Assembly: GCF_000143415.4 (NCBI RefSeq)
Contig: NW_003314332.1
Location: 471,494-535,493, forward strand
Source: Selaginella moellendorffii
Taxonomy: Eukaryota; Streptophyta; Lycopodiopsida; Selaginellales; Selaginellaceae
Direction: 5' to 3'
DNA: 64,000 nt
In this document: piece by piece, positions 10,861 through 21,859 of the stretch
Layout of the letters: every line of letters begins with the position of its first letter
Position numbering within the stretch: position 1 is the first letter of the stretch
The notes under the pieces: model-generated
Told to the model about the DNA's origin: nothing
Databases searched by the model: none
Seen by the model: the letters and a program-made list of their open reading frames with translations, nothing else
Translations under genes and position numbers: made by a program

Positions 10861-11179
10861 TCTGTGCCCGAGGAGGATCTAGCCGCATTGTTTCTTCGAT
10901 ATAAGAACCAACGAGACGATCAAATTCTTTTCCGACTAATGCAAAAAGGACGAAAAGGATCGAGCCTTTGTTGCATTCCCAGGTTCGCATCTTGTTTGTC
11001 ACGTCAGCACGTGAAATCTTCAACACGTAGTGGCAGCAACCTGTGCATTGCAACATGGGATACGAAGACCGGTAATCGTGGAATATGCCCGAGGCAAAAA
11101 ATAACAAGCGCGGGTTAAAATAGATGATCATCAAAATGACCAAAGGTTTGTATTTTCCTTTCCGGTTTTTCCTTTTCTC
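10861..11179. other. spacer before the sugar transporter
   Basis: No gene supported. Short frames on both strands look non-coding. The last 50 bp before the ATG at 11180 are pyrimidine-rich and probably belong to the 5' leader of the transporter. Confidence 0.5.
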
Positions 11180-13643
11180 ATGGACCCAGCCACCCAGATC
11201 GCTCTTGCAGCGACTCTGGGCAACTTACTCCAGGGCTGGGATAATGGAGCTATCGCAGGTACTCGAGAAATCATTCTTTGCTTTCCCATGCCACCTTACT
11301 CATCCAGTGTGATCTTTCTTTCCAGGAGCATTACTCTATCTCAAGCCCGAGCTGGGAATACAAGGGAATCCCATCATTGAAGGCATTGTGGTCGGATCCA
11401 CGCTCGTCGGGGCTCTCCTTAGCACGATCTTCTCCGGGCCTGGATCAGACTGGCTGGGCCGGCGAGCTATTCTCATTGTCTCGGGGGTTTTCTACACGAC
11501 GAGCTCTGCTATCATGCTGTGGTCGCCGACTGTGCTGGTGCTGATCTTGTCGAGGTTGCTGGTCGGTTCGGGTCTCGGCATCGCAGTGACAGTGATCCCG
11601 ATATACATTGCTGAGACTGCTCCTCCTGAGATCCGTGGGACTCTGTCCACGCTGCCGCAATTCATGGGATCGGTGGGCCTGTTCTTAGCCTATTCGCTCT
11701 GCTTCTTCTTCTCGCTCTGGCCAACTCCAAACTGGCGGATCATGCTGGCGCTCCTTATGGCACCATCGCTGCTGTTCTTGGCACTGGCGATCCTCTACTT
11801 GCCAGAGTCTCCTCGGTGGCTGGTGAGCAAAGGAAAGATGCTGGAAGCTAGGCTTGTGCTCCAGAGGCTGAGGAACAAGACGGACATATCAGGTGAATCC
11901 TCTTGGTTTTCGTTCTTTGTTTATACTCACAACTTCTTTTCATCTTTCCAGCGGAGTTGGCACTGTTGGTGGAAGGATTGGGTGTAGGAAGCGGCGGTTC
12001 ACTGGAAGAATGGGTGCTAGAACCGGCTCCACCGAAGACCAAGAGCAATGGTTCGTCGTTTCTCGCGAATGGATCCAGCCAGCACGTTTTGTATACACCG
12101 GAAGATGGTGGAGTCTCGTGGATCGCCAAACCTCTGCTCGAATCCGATCCGACACACAGCAGCTTCTCGCAAGCCGGTGGCCAGTCTCCTTTCGTGGACC
12201 CCCTGGTAGCACTCATTGGGAACCTCACCAATGTGAGTGTGGCTCGCGAGCAAGAAAACTACGAGTCCGACGTAGAGAAAGGCGAGGGGGATTTAGAAGA
12301 AGGTGGCGAAGAAGCGGTGGTGGGAGAGATCGAGGAGCTCTTAACTCCGTTGCTGCGACGACGTGCGAGCTCAAAGTCTGTGATCACGGCAGGATTCTTG
12401 TCCAGGCCGAGCTCCATGCTGGGCGTAACTCACAGCAGCAGCGGCGTGAATGGGACTACGGTTGCGAGCCCGGTCGTGAGCGCTGGCATCGGTAGCGGCT
12501 GGCAGCTTGCTTGGGAATGGGATAACCAGGAAAGAGGAGGACCATTGTCAGCGACCAAGAACACCAACATGGACTTTCGACGTGTTTTTCTTCTCCAAGA
12601 GGGTGCTGCTGCTGCTGCCAACATCTCTGGGAGTCTTTCTGTATCAGCGCGTTCTCTGCCGGGCATGGTCGAAGATGGTGGTGGAAACGCCGTCGTCGAT
12701 CAGTCAATCCAAGCCGCGGCTTTGATCGGCAGGCCGGCTCAGTCATTCCACAACCTCGTCTCGGACAAGGTGGTCGGCCCGGCGATGGTTCATCCTGTCG
12801 AGACAGCCATCAAAGGCCCGGCGTGGTCGGATCTGCTAGAAGTTGGCGTCCGCCGCGCGCTCGTCGTGGGTGTTCTTCTACAAATCCTCCAACAGGTACG
12901 TGGAAAGAAAAAGTTTGCCATACTATTGCGATCATGGATTGTGTATTTGTTTCGCAGTTCAGTGGGATCAATGCGGTGCTCTACTTCGTTCCCCAGATCC
13001 TCCAGCAGTCCGGGGCCGATGAGCTTCTAGCACGTCTGGGACTCGGCTCGGCGTCAGCCTCGATTCTCGCCAGTGGCGTCACCTGCTTGATCATGCTGCC
13101 GTGCATCGGCCTCGCGATGCGTCTCATGGACGTGAAAGGAAGAAGGTAAGCCAACTTTTCATAGTTTCCTTCGAACTCTGTTTCTCGATCACGCACAGGC
13201 AAATACTCCTCGTCACGCTTCCAATCCTCTTCCTCTCGCTGGTCACCATGGTCATCTCCAGCACTCTCGTCCCGGCTGGGATCCTCCAGGCAGCAGCGTC
13301 CTTCGTCGGCGTCACAGTCTACGTTTGCGTTTTCGTGATGGGATTCGGACCCATCCCAAACATCCTGGGCTCGGAGATCTTCCCGACTCGAGTTCGCGGC
13401 CTCTGCATTGGGATGTGCCAGGCCTCGATGTGGACTTGCAACATCATCCTCACCAACATGTTCCCGACGCTCCTCGGGGTGCTGGGAATCGGGGGCTTGT
13501 TTGGCTGCTTCGCGGTGGTGGTGTTGGCGGCCTGGATCTTCACCCTGTTCAAAGTTCCCGAGACCAAAGGCATGCCGCTGGAGGTGATCTCCGAGTTCTT
13601 CGCGATGGATGCCGCCAGCCAAGATCACTCTTTGAAACTTTGA
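11180..13643 (+). CDS. TST: tonoplast monosaccharide transporter (TST/TMT family)
   Basis: Five exons: 11180-11258, 11326-11892, 11952-12895, 12958-13145 and 13199-13643. The phases close and encode 740 residues, the usual length of this family. It is a major-facilitator sugar carrier that loads hexoses or sucrose into the vacuole by proton antiport. Visible signatures are GNLLQGWDNGAIAGA in TM1, DWLGRRAIL, PIYIAETAPPEIRG and PESPRWLVSKGK in the N half. The C half has the QILQQFSGINAVLYF motif across the third intron and ends with PETKGMPLEVI. The N half (about 1-235) and C half (about 530-735) flank a central hydrophilic loop of about 300 residues, rich in Ser, Gly and acidic residues. That loop is the diagnostic feature of TST/TMT proteins and a known phosphorylation region in Arabidopsis. 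Nothing in the transport core looks damaged. Confidence 0.95.
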
Positions 13644-13769
13644 TCGTGAGAAGTTCTTTGTATGACTTTGGATTATAGAAGCTGCTTGTAACAACATCAC
13701 GAAGAATAGTTTCTCTTTTTTTCTTGATCTGCCACCATTCTCACATGTCAAAGCCAAGTATTTCAATGT

Positions 13770-14665
13770 TTAGAAAAAGAAAAGAAAAGTACCAAATAAG
13801 TGATAGTCGAGTGCCTTGTTGCATACAAACTCGTAAACGAGCATTCTCTTGCCATCCTCGACGCAAAATCTTAGCAAAGTTACCAGGTTTCGGTGCTGTG
13901 CTCCACTCAGAACCTTGACCTCTGCACAAAACTCCTTCCCTCGGGTGCTGGCGAGCTTGTGTTGCTTCACGGCAATGTGTTGGCCACCTTTGAGAACGCC
14001 GTTGTACACAAATCCAAGTCCTCCCTCGGCCAGAAAGTTGGCCTGCGAGAAATTGTCTGTCGCCTCCTCGAGCTCAGCGTACGCAAACTCTCTCGTCTGT
14101 CTCTTGAAATCGCGGGGCTTGCGCTTGCAAACCGAGCAAAGTGGCAGTGCCGGGCTCCCGAGTTTTGGGAAGAGCGATCACTTCACCAGTCGTGTTACTG
14201 TGCATGAGGATCGTGTCGCAGTCCGAATCCCCTCCGGAGGATGGAAAGCGGCAATTCTTTCCATCCAGATTCATAGCAAATTAATTAAGAGGACCTAAAA
14301 ACAGAAGAAGAAGAAAAAAAAAACTGTCTAGACGAAGATCTAAAAAGAATATATATAAAAAAAACCAAAGTTTAGATACGTTTAGATCCTCGCATGCCTT
14401 TTGAATATCACTGAGAATTACAGTTTTTTTACAAATTTCTTCATCCTGGTTGCCAACGAGAGACTGCTTCTGGGGCACTACAACAATAAATATCAAAATA
14501 AAAGGCAAAAATGAAGAGAAAAAACTTATTGAATTTTGCAATTCCTGTGACTGTTTGCCGTAAAATCCCAAGATGTGTCAAGACGTCCCCAGGCTGAAGA
14601 ATTCTCTCCAGCGTCCACTCCACAGCGATGCTTGACGTCTCCCCCAACGCATCAAAAATTACCAT
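13770..14665 (-). pseudogene. truncated USP-domain/receptor-kinase-like gene
   Basis: Minus-strand pieces match the plant family with an N-terminal universal-stress-like domain and a C-terminal Ser/Thr kinase domain, which in Selaginella includes proteins annotated as inactive kinases. In order they are MVIFDALGETSSIAVEWTL and RILQPGDVLTHLGIL (14665 to about 14550), NQDEEICKKTVILSDIQ (about 14450), a linker (14274 to about 14180) and SVCKRKPRDFKRQTREFAYA. The kinase N-lobe follows, with ANFLAEGGLGFVYNGVLKGG, IAVKQHKLAST and MLVYEFVCNKALDYHLF (to 13770). The chain stops before the catalytic loop, and a reading-frame change lies near 14180. No HRD or DFG segment follows downstream. The glycine loop ends GxGFVY and the VAIK-type lysine is present. 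It is a 3'-truncated, probably dead gene. Confidence 0.75.
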
Positions 14666-15028
14666 AATGTTTCGATTAGAAGTAGTAGCAGCAGTAGAAC
14701 TAGAAGTAGAGGAAAAATGGTCAGGCACAGGTATGGCTGTGTTGCTCGGCAAAGGAACGCTAGACAAAGATTTTCCATCAATTTCTTCTTCCTATCTCCC
14801 TTTGATCTTAGATCTTGTGATAGATCTTTGCTTGAATTCTCCTCTCTCATTTTTTTTGGGGGTGGGGGGTGATCCTGGAATCCTTGCTTGGGAGAAGAGG
14901 AAGAGATTCTAAGATTCTAACGCCGGGGATTCCACAAGTATCGAGCTACACAAAGAGGTAAGAGACAAGGGAGCATCGGGATTCCCGCCCACTGGCTGCT
15001 TATAGCTTTACACGCGTGTAAATTTGAA
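14666..15028. other. intergenic region upstream of the OB-fold gene
   Basis: No gene supported. The E2F-like sequence ATTCCCGCC at 14991-14999 lies 30 bp before the ATG at 15029. It is one mismatch from TTTSSCGC and is only suggestive. Confidence 0.4.
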
Positions 15029-17485
15029 ATGGCGATGGCGGGAAATGGTATTCTAGGGTTTATAGAATGGGCGAGGAGGGAGCTCGAGGAGTACCGGCGG
15101 CGGCACGACGATGGCGCGGCGGCGCCCGGATGGGCGTGGATGATGGCGTGCGTCTTGTCGTGCTGCCAAGCTCATCCCCGCGGGGTCACGGAAGGGATCC
15201 TTCTCGCGGAGCTCTTCCAGGTGAGGATTTCTCGCTCGGTTCGAGGGATTTTTGAGGAATGTAGGTGCTGTTTGTGGATGATAGACCTGGGGCGAGAGGG
15301 AGCGCGGCAGAGGCAGAGGGAGGCTCGCGGAGAATCACCCGGTGATGCAAATGAAGAGGAGGAGGGGGGCTCGGTATCAGCATTTGGCCAATGCTGTGAC
15401 TGTCGACTCGATTCTGGAGAAGAAGTTTGTTTCTCTGGATGCCGTGATGGAGGTCGTTGTTCTGGACATCCACGTCTTGCCTGGTAAGCTCATTTAGCTT
15501 GGATTCTCGATTGATTGGAAAGTTTCCAGGGAGCAATGGCTATCTTCTTACGCTTGGAGATCTTTCCAGCGGGAACACAGTCGACCACTATCTGCACCGA
15601 AAGTAAGCCAAGAACTTCTGGTATTCGTCTTTACCTTCTTTTGTTGATGGCTTCTTTTGTTCATAGATTTTTTGACATGGTACAAGATGAGGAGGGAACT
15701 ATTAAGAGAGGTCGAGATCTACGCATGACAGGTTGTAGGCTGAGAGTTGGAGCTGGATCGTGTGCTCCGCGTCTTTTACCCACAGAGCACCTAGTAGTCC
15801 TACTTGACGAGGTGCAGTGAATGTTCGAATTTTTGTGAGTTAGCTATTGTTTTCTTCGCAGGACCAAGAACACGATGCAATGCTGCTCGGTGCCCAGTTT
15901 CTCTCTGACACTTTCTCGTCTATACAACGTGGAGCTGCCGGAGATCACCATATTTATGCCAAGTAAGTGTTGTTTCGCGTGATCGATCGAGTATGGCTTA
16001 ATCACTTTGTGACGATAGACTGGAAAAGTCCATGGAGACTGAGACGAACGGCGACAGAAGATGGAAAACAATCTTACTTGTTGATAGTGAGGGAATCACA
16101 GTGCCGTTCGTCCTGTGGAATGACCAGGTTTCTATCGCCAATTTGCTAAGGTTTCGTATCAGGCTTTCTGCTTTCGTAGTGAACATGTTTTACGTGATTG
16201 CAGTGACGGAAGCATGTTGGCCCTTGAACGACCCTTTGTAAACTATGACACAATGGAGATAGGCCTGGAGTCTGGAACATGCACTCGGATCTATTGTGTG
16301 CCGCCCTGTCTTCAACTCGAGCAAGAGGTAAAACTGCGTTTACTTCGGAATAATTTTCTAATCGTTGTCAAAGGTGACAGTGGCGTCTGATCACGAAACA
16401 TGTCTTGGATCGGAAGTGCTGATTCCAAGCAACCCACACGGTGCTGTTGATCTCAACGATTTCCCGGCTCGTGTATGTACAATGCAAATTTTGTCATTCC
16501 TACTGACTGACGTGTGTAACTTACACGCAGCTTCTGGTAAAGGACTTGAGACCAAAGATGTTCAACCTTGCAGTTTATGGTACAGTAGCGTTTGTTGGTC
16601 GTCAGATTTCATCTGCTAAGTGTAGGCAACCATTTATACTGTCTATTAACGACGACACCGGCATTATCGAGATTGAGCTTCAGTTCATGCTGGAGAGCTG
16701 GTAAAAATGTTTAATTGTTTTTCTTTTAGTTTTGATTTTTTCTGAGAGTGACTTTGGCTGGCAGGTGTTTTGGCCAGGTTTATTCCGGACAACTTGTGTT
16801 TATATCGGGCCTTGCTACTTATGCAGACACTGGTGGAAGGTAAAAGAGAAACTATCTGTTCTCCTTAACGATATTTCGTTGCAGGATGAAATGTTCTTGG
16901 ACCGAGAGCACGGAAGGAGCATCTTTCGTGAACGTTTCCCATCTCACTGCAGTCATCTCTTCCCCGTGTCTTCACAGCATTGTTCCTGTCTCTCGATGGT
17001 CTGGCTATGGCCAGGTAGGAGAAATTCCTTTTAAGCTCTCTATTTGACCCGAGAAGATGATATCAGGTGTGCAGAGTAAGGGTCGAAAGAGTGGAGCTCC
17101 AGCTTCATAAAATACACGGTGCTTGTGGTCGGCGTGTTACGGATGAAAGTGGCACTTGGTTTTGTTCTTTCTGTACACGCAGTTGCGATCAAGCGTCGCT
17201 CTCTTTCCACGCAGACGTCTATCTTTTTGACGTTGGAGAACCAGGCAGGGAAATTTGTGCTAGAGTCGATGGTGAGGCTGCGTTCAATCTTCTTCAAGTT
17301 TCTCCTGAGACCTTTCGTACTTGGCCCGAGGTATTTTCTGTTTCTGGACTACAAACTATCACTTTTGAGCTTATTATTCACAGGATGAGCAAGTGATGTA
17401 CTTACTAAGTTTCGATGGTGAAGAATTCTTAGTGTCTTTTTTTCAGAGTCAAGGTAAACTCTGTATTGGTTGTGCCGTTAAATAG
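15029..17485 (+). CDS. multi-OB-fold ssDNA-binding-like protein (RPA1/MEIOB/SHLD2-like)
   Basis: Thirteen exons: 15029-15220, 15285-15483, 15530-15602, 15667-15811, 15862-15962, 16019-16150, 16204-16327, 16374-16472, 16531-16700, 16765-16839, 16885-17014, 17067-17330 and 17384-17485. Every junction is GT-AG and in phase, giving 601 residues. The protein reads as a series of OB folds. The first is around residues 105-200 (VVVLDIHVLPG, YLLTLGDLSSG). The second is about 250-350 (WKTILLVDSEGITVPFVLWN, the classic OB strand pattern). The third is about 360-480 (VYGTVAFVGRQ, SINDDTGIIEIEL, QVYSGQLVFISG). The fourth, from about 480, has an inserted zinc-ribbon candidate: H497-x2-C500, then C513-x2-C516. 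The order, a C-terminal OB carrying a ribbon followed by FHADVYLFD, is that of replication protein A large subunit and its relatives MEIOB (meiosis) and SHLD2 (end protection). The N-terminal 64 residues are not recognised. DNA repair or meiotic function is inference. Confidence 0.75.
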
Positions 17486-17935
17486 TTAAGCTAGTTGTTT
17501 TTTATATTCAAACTTCAAATTGTGAGTAAAAATGTTGTTATCTGTTGAAGTAAAAAATTTAATTCTGGTTGTAAGGTTTTTTAATTTTAAAATTTAAATT
17601 TTTGCTACAATTAATTAAAAAATTAATGTAAGCTATTGGGGAGGGATAATTATTTTTCCACAACATATTATGCAATAATATTCACAAAATAATGGTTAAA
17701 TTTTTTTAAAAATAAATAACAAATATATATTTAAACCAAATTAATATTATTTTCATTGTTTAACTTCATATGCCTTTTAATTTTGTCAACGATATTTAAA
17801 AAAAGTGTTTTGGAATGCTATTACAATTGTAAAATGTTTATGTCAATATTATAATGCTAATAGCTGCAATAATAATGTTGTCAATTATAAAAAATCCATT
17901 GATCTAAAATTTAGTATAATTTGTAAGGTTTATAA
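17486..17935. other. very AT-rich spacer
   Basis: Almost only A and T, no coding potential. It leads into the TA microsatellite. Confidence 0.7.
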
Positions 17936-18391
<456 letters not shown>

Positions 18392-18402
18392 CTTTGTCAA
18401 GG

Positions 18403-18502
18403 TAATACACTAATTATAATACTAAATTATATAGACCGTCCACTTGAGACTGAATTTAATCCATCCATTGTTGTATATAAACAAGAGTCTAAACCCTAAT
18501 TA
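18403..18502 (+). repeat. 100-bp direct repeat, copy 1
   Basis: Pairs with 20773-20872. Contains TGTATATAA followed by AAACCCTAATTA. Confidence 0.8.
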
Positions 18503-20185
18503 TTTTTTTTTTCTATATCCTAACCACTTGAAAAGCATTGCACTTTATCTTTGAAGGGCGAAACTTTTTAACAGTGCTTTGCTCTAGTGTTTAGGATTAT
18601 TCCTTTTGTTCTTATTTTTTCATTCTCTTTTAGATCTAGATCTGTATTAACTTTTTGCAATATCTAGAATTTAACTATCATTGTGCTTAAATTTGCTTTT
18701 TCTTTTGATTTTCATTGCATTCTCTTCTTCTATCATGCCATGCTATCATCAATCAAAGAGTATGCCACTTGAAGCTGCTAATGCTACTCCGTTGGATCAA
18801 ACTTTTAATGCTGTAGGGTGTAATCACGTTAGTGCTACACCTATCCTTGGTGTGTTGCCATTTTTAACTTTTGTAAGACATGATTATATAACTTATTCTA
18901 TTCTCGGTGTTTTACCATTTCTCGTTTATGTGGAGCATGATTGTGATATCAATTTGCGAGCTATGGATGATGCAATCTGGTTCTTAAAGAATGTTCAAGG
19001 ATCGAGTTTATGGGAAGACAATGTGTATAAGCTTGAATGGATTCCAAATCATTTTAACGAATTTGATTATTATAGAGATAGCTTTGGAGATGAAATGGAG
19101 ATTTCACAAGATAAGTATCAATCCTTCAATGTACTATTTAATCTTTTCTCTTTACCTTCGGTTTTTCCCAACCTTATTTTCTATTTCTAGGCCTAAGCTA
19201 CCTTCTCATGTTTCTAGTATTTCTTCCTCGTCTGTAGTGTTTTTTTCACCTACCACATTAATCATTTATGACTCTGATAATTCTCATTCTCAATCTAGTG
19301 TTGAGTTGAGTGTTTTCTATCCTCCTTATACTAATTTAAATGTTGAGTGTGTGGATGAAGTTGAGAATCTTGTTTTTGTTTCATTGGTAAAGTCTTTAAT
19401 TAATTCTAGTATTGAGTATTCCTTTATTCTAAAGGTTTATAGTCACTTTAGCTAGAATTTTGGGTTAAATGCATATCCCTACTTGTGAGTGTTGTTGAGA
19501 GCCTTTGTTTTACTATTGCTGCTAAAAAGTTTATGTGTTCCCTTGAAATTGTAGACGTTGTTATTGATTTTCTCATCTCAAGTGTTGAATTGTGTGTTGA
19601 GAAGATTGAGTAGTGTAAATCTTTTGCTTATATTATGGTGGCTATGATAGGAAATCCCTTATTTTCCAAGTTATAAGCACATGTCCTTCTTTTTATTTCC
19701 CCATTTCTACATTGCCAGTTGTTGTAAATTCTTTTTTGACACTTTTTTTATCTATTTTTTCTTCTTCCATAATTTTTTTTCCTCAATTTGTTTTGCTTTC
19801 TCCTTTTTGCCTTGACACTTCTACTTTTTTTTTCTTCGAAAGAGGGGGTAAAGGGGATGGACAGGAGTTTGGCCCTAACGATAGAGTAAGGACAAGTGAA
19901 TATAGTAGTGACGCAAGGATAAACAATATAAATTATGGAGTGAGGATAAGTATAACTAGTATGAATGAAACATTTAATCCTAACATAGTGAAGCCGAACG
20001 GATGCGATAATAGAGGCCAAACATAGATGGTGAAGTGAGGACGAGCATAACGAGTATAAACAAAGATAATGCTTCAGATTTTTTTTTTCCTTCGAAGAGG
20101 GTAAAAAGGATGTGGAAGATGAATAAAGTGAGTCTAACACTTTATTTCTCTCCCTTTAAGCCAACTGGAAAAAGGGCAATTGCTT

Positions 20186-20252
20186 GATAAAAGAGCCTTT
20201 AGTGGCTATTTTATCAGGGTAAAAGTTTTATATATATATATATAAACTTTAC
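20186..20252. repeat. two adjacent hairpin-forming palindromes
   Basis: GATAAAA at 20186-20192 pairs with TTTTATC at 20209-20215, with an inner GCC/GGC pair. Directly after it, 20219-20252 is a near-perfect palindrome, GTAAAAGTTTTATATA on the left and TATATAAACTTTAC on the right. Confidence 0.7.
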
Positions 20253-20772
20253 ACCATCCTTCCCTCCGGAAGATGAAAAAGTGATGATAATAAATTAGGT
20301 GGAACATCTAAAGTTTCTGTTGGGCGATTACAAACTACTAAAAGAATCTAAAGTTCCCACAAAACCACTAACAAAGTTGTTAATAACCATGACTAAAACA
20401 AAACTTAAAGCTATAACATAAGCATCAGTCGACTATAGAATTCTGACGAATTAATTGTAACTTCGTATACAACTGCCAAATGATTAAATCAACCTTAAAG
20501 CCATAACTTTAAACTAAAGCAAGAGACTTCAAGAACCACTATAGTCCATGAAATACTATTGCAACAACTAATACTTCCCATGTTTAAGTCCGCCCACCAA
20601 TAATTCTAAGAGACCAACATTAACTTAGACTTAAGACCATAAGTAGAACAACCATTGTCCTCGTCTAGCACCACACATGGGATATTAGTGTAGCATATGT
20701 GATTATGGGATGAAATTTAGATATATTGTCACCATGGATCTTTGGAATCTTGGGGGATAAATGGGACTTAAG

Positions 20773-20872
20773 TAATACACTAACTATAGTACTAAAGCAT
20801 ATAAACAGTCCATTTAGGACTGAATTTAATCCATCCATTCTTGTATATAAGTAGGGGTTTAAACCCTAATTA
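20773..20872 (+). repeat. 100-bp direct repeat, copy 2
   Basis: Pairs with 18403-18502. The central 20 bases ACTGAATTTAATCCATCCAT are identical in both copies. Confidence 0.8.
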
Positions 20873-21313
20873 ATATACTTATTCCTTTATCCCAAGTACT
20901 CACACTTCAATTTACAAATACAATATTAAAAAATTTATTGGATAATAAATATATCAATAGGTGTTGATGTAAATACTAATAAAAAATATATAAAGAATTG
21001 GTATTAAGATATTAAAAATATTTTTTTTCAACATTTTAGACAATTATACTCAAAATATTTTATCTTATTTATTTGACTATGACTATTTGCCACTCAAGCC
21101 ATATAACATAAAATATTTAACACATAAGCCTAATTCCTTGATCTCTCACCATAATGGCAGCCTCATGACACAAAATAAGCACACACACATGACCCAGACT
21201 CCCAGCACACTACAGTATAAAATCTTGAAATGGGACATTGGTAGAAACACACACTTGTTCAAAGAAAAGAGCCCTGCACAAAATGGAAAATAAGGTAGCT
21301 TAATTGACGAAGC

Positions 21314-21637
21314 CGTGTTGACAAAGAAAAGGCCGAAGCCTCATCGTCCACATCCTGGGATAGCATCAAGCCACACGTCACCTTGAAATCGCTCTTTGAC
21401 AAGGACTGGACAAGGCAAGCTGATCGATACGACTTGGAGGAGGGCCAAGCTCTGGTGCCGGATGTGCCACCAGCCAAGCATACCAACAGGAATGTCCTGA
21501 TGAAAGCCATTGAGAATGTCAGAAATCCCTCGCCAAAGTTTAGCGGTGTCGCTGGTAGCAGTGGTAGCAGTGGTGGCAACCAGCATAAGCGATCATGGTG
21601 GAGCAACTACATTTGTTGCATGCCGAGAATCAGTTAA
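21314..21637 (+). other. open frame with coding look, unrecognised
   Basis: A 108-codon frame without an ATG start runs from after a TGA to a stop at 21637. It reads AEASSSTSWDSIKPHVTLKS, then DWTRQADRYDLEEGQALVPD, then a Gly/Ser-rich tail. The composition differs from the surrounding AT-rich DNA, so it may be an exon or a captured gene fragment. The lectin gene 220 bp downstream is in the same orientation, but no splice link was found. No family was recognised. Confidence 0.3.
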
Positions 21638-21859
21638 TCATTTTTTGGACAGAGAGAATTTTTATGTCACTGCACCGAGCTTGAGCCAAAAAGTCAATGA
21701 AGGTCAAAAAATACATTGAAATCAATAAAAGTCAAGGAAAGACTGGTTAATAGATATTGTCTTTGTGGTAAGGACAATACCAATAATGGAATCTGCATTT
21801 CCAATGACAATAATTTACTCCTCAAATAACTGCTTTCTCCCAGGTTTGGTAAGGCAAGT

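Larger units (their letters stand above)
18403..20872. mobile_element. possible non-autonomous element bounded by 100-bp direct repeats
   Basis: The 100 bases at 18403-18502 recur in the same orientation at 20773-20872 with about 80 percent identity by eye. Both copies run from TAATACACTAA through ACTGAATTTAATCCATCCAT and TGTATATAA to AAACCCTAATTA. The TATA-like box and the telo-box-like end in each copy suggest promoter-bearing terminal repeats. A purine-rich run (GGGGGATAAATGGGAC, 20751-20766) sits just before the second copy, where a polypurine tract would be. No coding capacity for transposition was found in the 2.3 kb between, and no target duplication was identified. It could also be two diverged copies of an older dispersed repeat. 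Confidence 0.35.

Noticed and set aside
14659-14850. Leu-rich frame on the minus strand
   Set aside because: Out-of-frame overlap with the USP-kinase pseudogene, and the poly-Leu run comes from a CTG/TAGTAG-like repeat.
18681-19190. 169-codon frame with a hydrophobic start
   Set aside because: It begins with TTG, its first ATG is 18 codons in, the composition matches the AT-rich background and no family is recognisable.
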